7,610 nt of DNA from a bacterium (GCA_025980505.1 JAICXI010000069.1:1-7610); one strand, 5' to 3'; shown: positions 1 to 5,523, counted from the stretch's first letter. Translations and numbers: made by a program. Notes: generated by a model from the letters alone, not told the origin.

Positions 1-500
1 AGGCCCAGGCCGGCCAGGAATCCGACGGCGCGGGAATGGAGGCGGGCGCCTCTTCTCAGGGCAAGGCTTCCCTTGCGGACGCCCCCGCCTCGGAAACGGA
101 CGTTGCGGCCCCGGGGAACGGCCTGGCGGATCAGGGCGAAGCCGCCCTTCTCGGCCACGAGTTCCCGTTCGAGCACGGAATCGGCTCCCGCCGGGACCAC
201 GCACCCGGTCATGACGCGGAAACATTCGCCCGGTTTCAAGAGGCCTTGGGGGGGATCGCCGGCGTGCCGGGTCCCCCTGATTTTCAGGGAAAGGGGACCG
301 GCCTTGGCGGCGGAACTCGTATCCGAGGCCTTCAGCGCGTAGCCGTCCATGGCGGAAACATCGTAAAGGGGGTAATCGGAAGGGGAACGGACGTCCCCGG
401 CCAGGACCAGGCCGAGTCCCTGGGACAGCGGAACAAGGGCGGGAGGCAGGGAACGTGCGTTTTGAAGGATGAGGCGGCGCGCCTTCCGGACGGAGATCAT
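1..500 (-). CDS. moeA: MoeA, molybdopterin molybdenumtransferase (N-terminal part, cut by window edge)
   Basis: MoeA inserts molybdate into adenylylated molybdopterin, the last common step of Moco synthesis, in the cytoplasm. 166 residues are visible; the C-terminal part lies beyond base 1. Family motifs seen: LAGDVRSP (33-40), SAMDGYA (49-55), RVMTG (95-99), PAGADSV (103-109) and NVRFRG (133-138). The Asp of SAMDG (D52) and the Thr of MTG (T98), matching E. coli D59 and T100, are present. The usual GED/GHD triplet that follows reads GGG (138-140), so the residue matching E. coli D142 is Gly. The ATG start at 500 has a GAAGG ribosome site 5 bases upstream that overlaps the stop codon of the moaC-mogA fusion, only 7 bases away. 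This implies co-transcription and probably coupled translation. Family assignment is firm; full activity is uncertain because of the substitution. Confidence 0.93.
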   Translation of the reverse strand, partial: MISVRKARRLILQNARSLPPALVPLSQGLGLVLAGDVRSPSDYPLYDVSAMDGYALKASDTSSAAKAGPLSLKIRGTRHAGDPPQGLLKPGECFRVMTGCVVPAGADSVLERELVAEKGGFALIRQAVPRGRNVRFRGGGVRKGSLALRRGARLHSRAVGFLAGLG

Positions 501-507
501 GTGGCCT

Positions 508-1416
508 TCAATGCCCGGGCCTGGAATGCATGACTTCAAAAGCGTGCATCAAACCCGGGAAAAGGGCGGCCAGCCATTCCTGCGCCGCCTTGGGTGAACC
601 CGGCAGGGTGACCAGGAGGCTCTTGCCCCGCTGGCCCGCGATGCCCCGGGAAAGCATGGCGAAGGGAGTGCGCCTTTGGCCGTAAGCGCGGGCGGTTTCG
701 GCGATGCCGGGGATTTCCCGCTCGATCACCCGCCGGGCGGCCTCGACCGTCACGTCCCGGGGGGAAAGGCCGGGGCCGCCGCAGGTCAGGATCAGGTCCG
801 TCCCCTTTTCGCAAAGGTCCCCCAAGAGGGAGGCGATCCGAGGTTCCTCGTCGGGGACCAGGTGATAGGAGCGTTTGCGGACTCCCATGGATTGGAGGCG
901 GGCCAGGATCCTGGGGCCGCAGGCGTCCTTCCGGGTCCCCCGGCTGGAGCGGTCGGAAACCACGACCACGGCGGCCCGGAACCGCGGGGGCGGGGCGAAG
1001 GACCGGTCGGACTTGCCGCCGATTTTTTCCAGGAGTTTCACGCCCGTTATTTCCATCCCCTCGTCGATGGGTTTCAGCATGTCGTAAACCGTGAGCGCCG
1101 CAACGGTGGCGGCGGTCAAGGCTTCCATTTCCGCCCCGGTTTTGGCGGTCAGGGCCACCCTCGCCTCAATAAGGATCCGGCTCTTGCCGGTTTCCAACCG
1201 GACATCGACGGCTTCGAGGTTCAAGGGATGGCAATCCGGCAGCAACTCCGGCGTTTTCTTGGCGGCCATCATGCCGGCGGTGCGGGCCACGATGAGGACG
1301 TCCTTCTTGGGAAGGTCGTTGCGCTTCAGCCGCAGGATCGTTCCCGGCGCCGCCCGGACGACCGCCTGGGCCCGCGCCGTCCGCCGAGTTTCGGTTTTAT
1401 GTTCAATGGAAATCAA
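508..1416 (-). CDS. moaCB: Fused MoaC-MogA/MoaB molybdenum cofactor biosynthesis protein
   Basis: This is a two-domain Moco protein of 302 residues. Residues 1-140 are MoaC, cyclic pyranopterin monophosphate synthase, which works after MoaA. The residues matching E. coli K51, H77, E112, E114, D128 and K131 are K37, H63, E96, E98, D112 and K115, so this half looks active. Residues 146-302 are a MogA/MoaB domain with SDRSSRG (154-160), VPDEE (187-191), PRDVTVEA (219-226) and LPGSPKA (271-277). Asp189 and Asp221 match MogA D49 and D82, which favours molybdopterin adenylyltransferase activity. The GGTG loop reads GGPG (213-216). The frame stays open upstream to 1860, but homology begins at about 1410, and TTG at 1416 has a GGGGAGG ribosome site 5 bases before it. 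MoaC/MoaB fusions are known in other bacteria. The gene lies 56 bases after the exporter gene and 7 before moeA. Confidence 0.93.
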   Translation of the reverse strand: MISIEHKTETRRTARAQAVVRAAPGTILRLKRNDLPKKDVLIVARTAGMMAAKKTPELLPDCHPLNLEAVDVRLETGKSRILIEARVALTAKTGAEMEALTAATVAALTVYDMLKPIDEGMEITGVKLLEKIGGKSDRSFAPPPRFRAAVVVVSDRSSRGTRKDACGPRILARLQSMGVRKRSYHLVPDEEPRIASLLGDLCEKGTDLILTCGGPGLSPRDVTVEAARRVIEREIPGIAETARAYGQRRTPFAMLSRGIAGQRGKSLLVTLPGSPKAAQEWLAALFPGLMHAFEVMHSRPGH

Positions 1417-1431
1417 TGGAACCTCCCCGAC

Positions 1432-1467
1432 CCCTGGCCCGGCGACACCGGGGCCGCCGTGCCAGGG
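1432..1467 (-). promoter_or_regulatory. Strong hairpin between exporter gene and moaC-mogA
   Basis: Bases 1432-1438 (CCCTGGC) pair perfectly with 1461-1467. After one mismatch, 1440-1444 (CGGCG) pair with 1455-1459, leaving a 10-base loop. This fills most of the 56-base gap and ends about 5 bases before the ribosome site of the fusion gene on the minus strand. There is no T run, so it is not a canonical terminator. It could set the expression ratio of the two genes by RNA processing or by masking the ribosome site. The pairing is seen in the sequence; the function is inferred. Confidence 0.5.
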
Positions 1468-1472
1468 GGGAT

Positions 1473-2198
1473 TTAAACCAGCTTGAAAGCGGCCGCCATC
1501 AGCACAAGCCCCAAAGTGCGCCGGAACCATTTGACCGGCAACCGGTTGGCGCCCACCCATCCGCCCAAGACCCCGCCTAAGCAACCGCAGGCAATCCACA
1601 ACCATTGAAGTTGAAGGCCGCCCGGTCCCGGAACGAGGCCCGCCAGGGCCGAGGCCGAATTCAAGACGATGAACCAGGCCGAGGAAGCCGCCGTCGTGCC
1701 CGGGGATGCCCAGCCGGTTAAAAGAAGGACCGGGCTTAAATAAATCCCGCCCCCCACGCCGGTGATGCCCGCGATAAGGCCCAGTAGGGCTCCCACCAAG
1801 AGGAGCACCCAAAGCCGGGGGGGGTGGGCCTCGGACTCTTCCGCCTTTTTCTGGAGCCAATCGTGCAAGATCAACCGCAGGGCGGCCAAGGCCAGGCAGG
1901 CGCCCAGGATCTTATTGGCCCCATCCACCGGCAGGGCCAGCTTGGCCCCCAGAAAGGCGCAAGGCATGGAGGCTGCAACCAAGGGCGCCAAGAGGTCCCA
2001 ACGCAGGTACCCTTTGCGCGTGAAGGCATAGGCGGACAAGCCCGCCACGAAGAGGTTGAGGATAAGGACCTGGGCTTTCAAGCTTGGGGGGGCGAGTCCC
2101 AAAAGGACCCCGGCGGCGTAATAGCCGGAGGCTCCGCCGTGGCCTACGGAAGCGTAAAGGAAAGCCACGAATGTCACGGCCAAAGGAAACCAACGCAT
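1473..2198 (-). CDS. TauE/SafE-family inner-membrane anion exporter
   Basis: This 241-residue polytopic membrane protein belongs to the TauE/SafE (DUF81) family, whose characterised members are linked to export of sulfite or organosulfur anions. Hydrophobic segments lie at about 4-18, 26-36, 43-60, 68-88, 96-112, 129-145, 153-162, 172-190, 197-217 and 226-240. Short polar loops separate them, including KKAEESEAHPPR (117-128), which divides two similar halves. Each half carries the Gly-rich family signature: SVGHGGASG (17-25) and GITGVGGGIYLSP (144-156). The ATG start has an AAAGGA ribosome site 5 bases upstream. It is the first gene of the minus-strand Moco operon. This suggests a substrate tied to molybdoenzyme metabolism, such as sulfite or an oxyanion. 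The family is clear, but the substrate cannot be read from sequence. Confidence 0.87.
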   Translation of the reverse strand: MRWFPLAVTFVAFLYASVGHGGASGYYAAGVLLGLAPPSLKAQVLILNLFVAGLSAYAFTRKGYLRWDLLAPLVAASMPCAFLGAKLALPVDGANKILGACLALAALRLILHDWLQKKAEESEAHPPRLWVLLLVGALLGLIAGITGVGGGIYLSPVLLLTGWASPGTTAASSAWFIVLNSASALAGLVPGPGGLQLQWLWIACGCLGGVLGGWVGANRLPVKWFRRTLGLVLMAAAFKLV

Positions 2199-2377
2199 TT
2201 AAATCCTTTCGCTTGGTTTGTCATGGCAAGGCGGCTCTTTCTTGAGCCGACGTGGCCGTCCCAACCTCCAAGTGAACGGCCGCTTGGGGATGACGTTGGA
2301 TCGCCGCCCCTTGAGGCGATGGGGGGCGCCCCGCAAGGACATCCCCAAAATGGGGCGGCATCGGATGAAGCGGGAAT

Positions 2378-2401
2378 CGTGCCAAGTCCGCCCTTGGCAT
2401 G
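2378..2401 (+). promoter_or_regulatory. 9-bp hairpin in the moaA upstream region
   Basis: CGTGCCAAG (2378-2386) pairs with CTTGGCATG (2393-2401) around a 6-base loop, with one G-T wobble. On the plus strand a T-rich stretch follows at 2402-2415, ending in TTTTT. This hairpin plus T tract resembles an attenuator or a weak terminator ahead of moaA. It could equally be an operator palindrome. The pairing is seen; the role is inferred. Confidence 0.4.
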
Positions 2402-2423
2402 TTTCCTGCTTTTTCAAAGCTAT

Positions 2424-2457
2424 CCGGCCGGGGTTTAAGGGCAAGGGGCCCGGCCGG
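2424..2457 (+). promoter_or_regulatory. Perfect 9-bp all-GC stem just upstream of the moaA ribosome site
   Basis: CCGGCCGGG (2424-2432) is exactly complementary to CCCGGCCGG (2449-2457), with a purine-rich 16-base loop (2433-2448) that contains AAGGG and AAGGGG. The stem ends 23 bases before the GGAAGGG ribosome site of moaA (2481-2487). The loop sequences resemble ribosome sites, so the element could be a translational control structure. No T run follows, so it is not a canonical terminator. Confidence 0.45.
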
Positions 2458-2494
2458 CGACAAAAGTGTAGACTTGCGCGGGAAGGGTACGACA

Positions 2495-3466
2495 TTGCGG
2501 GACCGTTTTGGTCGGGAGATGAAAACCTTGAGGCTTTCGGTCACGGATCGTTGCGACTTGCGGTGCCGTTACTGCATGCCGAAGGAAGGCGTGGCCTGGC
2601 TCGGGAAGGAAAAGTTGCTGACCCTGGAGGAACAGGTCCGGGCGGTGGGGACTTTGGTGGAATTGGGGATCGAACGGATCAAGGTCACCGGCGGCGAGCC
2701 GCTCCTTTATCCGGGCCTTTCCGCGTTGCTGGAGCGGTTGTCGCGCCTGCCGCTGAAGGACCTGAGCCTGACCACCAACGGGATGCGGTTGGAATCCATG
2801 GCCCGGTCCCTTCGCAAGGCGGGGCTGAGGAGGGTGACGGTGAGCCTGGATTCCATGGATGAGGGGAGGTTTAAAGCCGTGACCCGGGGCGGAAATTTCA
2901 AGAAAGTCTGGAAAGGGTTGATGGCCGCCGAGGAAGAGGGGTTGACGCCCCTCAAGATCAACTGCGTGGCGCTCCGCGAGAACCGGGCCGACGTGGAGGA
3001 ACTGGCGCGCCTCACCTTGGGCCATCCCTGGGAGGTCCGTTTCATCGAATATATGCCGGTGACGGCGTCGGTCCGGCTGGAACGTTCCGAAGGCGTGCCG
3101 CCGGGGGAAATCCGGGGGGCCCTTGAGGAGGCCTTCGGGAAGCTGGAACCGGTCCCGGGCTACGCCCACGCGCCTTCCGTGGATTACCGCCTGCCCCGCG
3201 CCCTCGGCAAGATCGGGTTCATCAGCTCGGTCAGTTGTTCCTTTTGCCCCCGTTGCGACCGGTTGCGTTTGTCGGCGGACGGGTTCCTCAAGCTGTGCAT
3301 GGCCCATTCGGACGGGCTGGCGTTGAAACCCTTGCTTCAGGCGGGGGTTTCCGACGCGGAACTCCGGGAACAAATCTTAAGAGCCGTTTTCCATAAACCC
3401 GAAGGGCACGCTTTTTGGTTTGCCGCCCCGGCGGCGGGGGAAGCCATGTCCCGGATCGGGGGATGA
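2495..3466 (+). CDS. moaA: MoaA, GTP 3',8-cyclase (radical SAM)
   Basis: MoaA catalyses the first step of Moco synthesis, converting GTP to 3',8-cyclo-7,8-dihydro-GTP using S-adenosylmethionine and two [4Fe-4S] clusters. It has 323 residues, the usual family length. The radical-SAM cluster motif is C20-x3-C24-x2-C27, followed by TGGEPLL (65-71) and LTTNG (92-96). The C-terminal GTP-binding cluster is C251-x2-C254-x13-C268, with RLRLS (256-260). The protein ends in the catalytic Gly-Gly tail (MSRIGG). The frame is open from an ATG at 2399, but homology begins at LRDRFGR, so I chose TTG at 2495, which has GGAAGGG 7 bases upstream. An ATG at 2519 would delete the family's N-terminal segment. Its partner MoaC is encoded divergently. 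All key residues are present. Confidence 0.95.
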   Translation: MRDRFGREMKTLRLSVTDRCDLRCRYCMPKEGVAWLGKEKLLTLEEQVRAVGTLVELGIERIKVTGGEPLLYPGLSALLERLSRLPLKDLSLTTNGMRLESMARSLRKAGLRRVTVSLDSMDEGRFKAVTRGGNFKKVWKGLMAAEEEGLTPLKINCVALRENRADVEELARLTLGHPWEVRFIEYMPVTASVRLERSEGVPPGEIRGALEEAFGKLEPVPGYAHAPSVDYRLPRALGKIGFISSVSCSFCPRCDRLRLSADGFLKLCMAHSDGLALKPLLQAGVSDAELREQILRAVFHKPEGHAFWFAAPAAGEAMSRIGG

Positions 3467-3491
3467 AGCGGTTAAAATCGGGCCTTTAGGC

Positions 3492-3534
3492 GGCTTTCCA
3501 ACGGCGCCACAGGGGCCGGGCGCCCGCAAAAGCC
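3492..3534. terminator. Nested inverted repeat after moaA (possible terminator or processing site)
   Basis: GGCTTT (3492-3497) pairs with AAAGCC (3529-3534). Nested inside, GGCGCC (3503-3508) pairs with GGCGCC (3519-3524). The element lies 25 bases after the moaA stop and just before the rpsB promoter. No T run follows it on the plus strand, so rho-independent termination is doubtful. It may insulate moaA from the downstream operon. Confidence 0.3.
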
Positions 3535-3543
3535 AATTAAACC

Positions 3544-3573
3544 TTGTGAATCCAATCGAATTCATGCTATAAA
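3544..3573 (+). promoter_or_regulatory. Sigma-70-type promoter of the rpsB operon
   Basis: TTGTGA (3544-3549) serves as -35 and TATAAA (3568-3573) as -10, with an 18-base spacer. The -10 matches the consensus in five of six bases and the -35 in four. The sequence just upstream (about 3527-3543) is AT-rich, like an UP element. This is the clearest promoter in the window. It predicts a start at about 3580 and a leader of about 190 bases before rpsB. Confidence 0.65.
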
Positions 3574-3576
3574 TTT

Positions 3577-3771
3577 CGGGCTCCGCAAAAGCCCGGCCTT
3601 CAAGGCCGGCTTGGCGAAGCGGGCTTCGGCGGTTTACCGCCGGCCAATCTCTCACGCTTTTTCGACGTCCCCTTCAGTGGCCCGGACCCCCCGCTTGCGG
3701 GGCCGAGGGTTGGAAGGGGATTCACCCCGGGTGGAAAGAAAAAGCGGTGGAACAACTTAAGGAGTAATCCC
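3577..3771 (+). promoter_or_regulatory. Structured 5' leader of rpsB, candidate S2 autoregulatory RNA
   Basis: The leader can form several hairpins. These are CGGGCT/AGCCCG (3577-3582 with 3590-3595), an 11-bp stem with one bulged C (3589-3612), CGAAG/CTTCG (3615-3619 with 3624-3628) and CGGCGG/CCGCCG (3627-3632 with 3637-3642, loop TTTA). A long composite stem follows, with TCCCCTTC (3668-3675) pairing GAAGGGGA (3713-3720) around an inner CCCCG/CGGGG tetraloop hairpin (3689-3702). AAGCCC at 3589-3594 can pair with three partners, so the first hairpins exclude one another. The ribosome site AAGGAG is at 3759-3764. Repression of rpsB-tsf by S2 binding its own leader is known in E. coli; similar control here is inferred. 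Confidence 0.5.
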
Positions 3772-4734
3772 ATGATGTCCGTTTCGATGAAGCAGTTGCT
3801 GGAAGCCGGCGTGCATTTCGGCCACCAGACCCGCCGTTGGAATCCCAAGATGGCCCTCTATATCTTCGGAGAGCGCAACGGGATCCACATTATCGACCTC
3901 CAAAAAACCGTCAAGAAGCTCAAGGAAGCCTACCAGTTCGTCAAGGACCTGGCCGCTTCCGGCGAGACCATCGTTTTTGTCGGCACCAAGAAGCAGGCCC
4001 AGGACGCCATTAAGGAAGAAGCCCTGCGCTGCGGCATGCCTTACGTCAACTACCGCTGGCTGGGCGGCATGCTCACCAACTTCTCCACCATCAAGAAGTC
4101 GATCGGCTACCTGAAGGAACTGGAAAGCATTTCCGAGCAGGAAATGGCGGAACGCTCCAAGAAGGAACAAGCCGGGTTGAACAAGGACAAGCTGAAGCTC
4201 GAGCGGTCCCTGGGCGGCATCAAGAACATGCCCAAGCTGCCCGGCGCCATCTTCGTCATCGACACCAAGAAGGAACACATCGCCGTGCAGGAAGCCCGCA
4301 AACTGGGCATTCCCGTGGTGGCGGTGGTGGACACCAACTGCGACCCCGGCGAAATCGACGTGGTCGTGCCCGGTAACGACGACGCCATCCGCGCGGTCAA
4401 ACTCATGACTTCGGTCATGGCCTCGGCCGTGCTGGAAGGCCGTTCCAAGGAACTGGAAGGCAAGGAAGTTTCGCCCGACGCGGCGGTGGGCCTGAGCGAG
4501 GTGGGCGCGGAAATGCTGGCCGCGGCCGAGCAGGCGCCCCCGGCGGGGACCGAAACGGCGGCCACCGAAGAGCTTAAAACGGCCGAAGAGCAAAAGGAAG
4601 AATCCGAGCTCCTGGTGGGCAGCGTGGAGACCCTGGCCGGCGACGCCAAAACCGTGGCGGTCATCGCGGATGAATTGGCCAATGAAAAGGTCGAACGCAT
4701 CCGCACCAAGCGCGTCCGGGATGACAAGTCTTAA
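3772..4734 (+). CDS. rpsB: 30S ribosomal protein S2 with long acidic C-terminal extension
   Basis: S2 is a small-subunit ribosomal protein that assembles late and works with S1 on the 30S platform. Family motifs are [22 protein letters not shown] (from residue 6, in full at 3787-3852), IHIIDLQKT (38-46), FVGTKKQA (69-76), [11 protein letters not shown] (94-104) and VVDTNCDP (185-192). The core ends at about residue 228, close to the E. coli length of 241. The remaining 92 or so residues (229-320) are rich in Ala and Glu and look disordered until about 290. The tail then ends with a basic stretch, [12 protein letters not shown]. The start is ATG at 3772, 7 bases after AAGGAG; the adjacent ATG at 3775 would be spaced less well. 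It is the first gene of the operon and has its own promoter and leader. Confidence 0.96.
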   Translation: MMSVSMKQLLEAGVHFGHQTRRWNPKMALYIFGERNGIHIIDLQKTVKKLKEAYQFVKDLAASGETIVFVGTKKQAQDAIKEEALRCGMPYVNYRWLGGMLTNFSTIKKSIGYLKELESISEQEMAERSKKEQAGLNKDKLKLERSLGGIKNMPKLPGAIFVIDTKKEHIAVQEARKLGIPVVAVVDTNCDPGEIDVVVPGNDDAIRAVKLMTSVMASAVLEGRSKELEGKEVSPDAAVGLSEVGAEMLAAAEQAPPAGTETAATEELKTAEEQKEESELLVGSVETLAGDAKTVAVIADELANEKVERIRTKRVRDDKS

Positions 4735-4754
4735 CGAAGGCGACCGTTCTCATC

Positions 4755-4797
4755 GGCCGGGTGTGGGCCGGCTTTAAAGTCCCGACCCGACCGGCCC
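4755..4797 (+). promoter_or_regulatory. Alternative GC-rich hairpins in the rpsB-tsf gap
   Basis: CCGGCCC (4791-4797) can pair perfectly with GGGCCGG (4765-4771). Its first six bases can instead pair with GGCCGG (4755-4760). The two stems exclude each other. The loop holds the palindrome CTTTAAAG (4772-4779). A short T-rich stretch (CATTTCATT) follows, so partial termination between rpsB and tsf is possible but not strongly indicated. The gap is 94 bases long, up to the tsf start. Confidence 0.4.
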
Positions 4798-4828
4798 CAT
4801 TTCATTCGTCGACATGAAGGAGCTTCCA

Positions 4829-5422
4829 ATGGAGATCACTGCAACGGCGGTAAAGGAACTGCGCGAGAAGACCGGCGCGGGCATGATGGACTGCAAAAAG
4901 GCCCTGGCCGAGACCGCGGGCGATTTTGAGAAGGCCGTGGTTTGGCTGCGCGAGAAGGGCGTGGCCCAGGTGGCCAAGCGCTCGGGCCGCAGCGCCAACC
5001 AAGGCGTCATCGGCAGCTATATCCACGGCGGCAAGGTGGGCGTGCTGGTGGAGGTCAATTGCGAGACGGATTTCGTGGCCAAGACGGATGATTTCCAGAA
5101 CCTGGCCAAGGAACTGGCCATGCAAGTGGCCGCCTCCTCCCCCAAGTACGTGGGCCGGGAGGAAGTCCCCGCGGCCGAACTGGACAAAGAACGGGCCATT
5201 TACATGAACGAAGCCAAGCAATCGGGAAAACCCGAAGCCGTGCAAGCCAAGATCGCCGAAGGCAAGATCGAGAGCTATTACAAGCAAGTGTGCCTGATGG
5301 ACCAACCCTATATCCGGGAGCCCAAGAAAAACGTGAAGCAATACGTCACCGAAGTGGCCGCCAAACTCGGTGAGAACGTGGTGGTCCGACGCTTCAGCCG
5401 GCTCCAATTAGGCGAGGAATAA
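4829..5422 (+). CDS. tsf: Elongation factor Ts (short form)
   Basis: EF-Ts is the nucleotide exchange factor that regenerates EF-Tu-GTP during translation. The protein has 197 residues. The N-terminal UBA-like domain reads [20 protein letters not shown] from residue 3 and continues with KKAL. The signature TDFVAKT (80-86) carries the Asp-Phe pair that intrudes into EF-Tu. The C-terminal GENVVVRRF (181-189) closes the core domain. E. coli EF-Ts has 283 residues; this one is close to the Thermus short form, lacking the extra dimerisation subdomain. An in-frame ATG at 4814 overlaps the ribosome site AAGGAG (4817-4822). The ATG at 4829, 6 bases after that site, is therefore the start and fits the family's N terminus. 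It follows rpsB as in most bacteria. Confidence 0.96.
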   Translation: MEITATAVKELREKTGAGMMDCKKALAETAGDFEKAVVWLREKGVAQVAKRSGRSANQGVIGSYIHGGKVGVLVEVNCETDFVAKTDDFQNLAKELAMQVAASSPKYVGREEVPAAELDKERAIYMNEAKQSGKPEAVQAKIAEGKIESYYKQVCLMDQPYIREPKKNVKQYVTEVAAKLGENVVVRRFSRLQLGEE

Positions 5423-5436
5423 GAAGCCGTTAACCA

Positions 5437-5492
5437 GGGACCCTTGGGCGGAAACCCAAGGGCCGTCGAGAGCGCGAGAGCGCGAAGGTCCC
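5437..5492 (+). promoter_or_regulatory. Hairpins and 8-base tandem repeat after tsf
   Basis: CCCTTGGG (5441-5448) pairs perfectly with CCCAAGGG (5455-5462) around a 6-base loop. An outer stem GGGACC (5437-5442) / GGTCCC (5487-5492) encloses it and overlaps it by two bases. Between them GAGAGCGC occurs twice in tandem (5468-5483). No T run follows. Likely roles are an RNA processing site or a partial terminator between tsf and pyrH. Confidence 0.4.
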
Positions 5493-5523
5493 GAAGCACC
5501 CATGGCCCGCCGCCGACTTGGAA

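Larger units (their letters stand above)
2199..2494. promoter_or_regulatory. Divergent, hairpin-rich intergenic region between exporter operon and moaA
   Basis: These 296 bases separate two divergent starts and must hold both promoters, but I found no convincing -35/-10 pair on either strand. Inverted repeats are dense: 2232-2237 with 2244-2249 (CGGCTC/GAGCCG), 2254-2259 with 2276-2281, 2300-2305 with 2315-2320, 2303-2310 with 2352-2359 (GCCGCCCC/GGGGCGGC, extended by GAT/ATC past one bulged C), and the two hairpins listed separately. Short open frames cross the region on both strands but show no recognisable protein. The most likely content is promoters plus a structured moaA leader. A molybdenum-cofactor riboswitch is one possibility that I could not confirm. 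Confidence 0.5.

Noticed and set aside
36..533. Plus-strand open frame opposite moeA
   Set aside because: It is Gly-rich with no known motif, while the minus strand encodes clear MoeA sequence.
676..1476. Plus-strand open frame opposite the moaC-mogA fusion
   Set aside because: No family resemblance; the minus-strand frame holds the catalytic MoaC and MogA residues.
1417..1860. Upstream extension of the moaC-mogA frame to a start at 1860
   Set aside because: The extra residues are Gly/Pro/Arg-rich and overlap the exporter gene in another frame; TTG at 1416 has a good ribosome site and fits the MoaC N terminus.
2399..2494. Upstream ATG start for moaA
   Set aside because: The added 32 residues have no MoaA similarity and would translate through the strong inverted repeat; TTG at 2495 has a ribosome site and fits the family.
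2199..2544. Short minus-strand open frames upstream of the exporter gene (98 and 107 codons)
   Set aside because: They have no recognisable motif and no persuasive ribosome site, and they lie over hairpin-rich intergenic DNA.
2435..3373. Long open frame on the minus strand opposite moaA (312 codons)
   Set aside because: The composition is typical of an antisense shadow, and moaA has all its catalytic motifs on the other strand.
3757..4593. Long open frame on the minus strand opposite rpsB (278 codons)
   Set aside because: The predicted protein is His/Gly/Phe-rich with no known family and lies opposite an unmistakable S2 gene; GC-rich codon use on the plus strand creates it.
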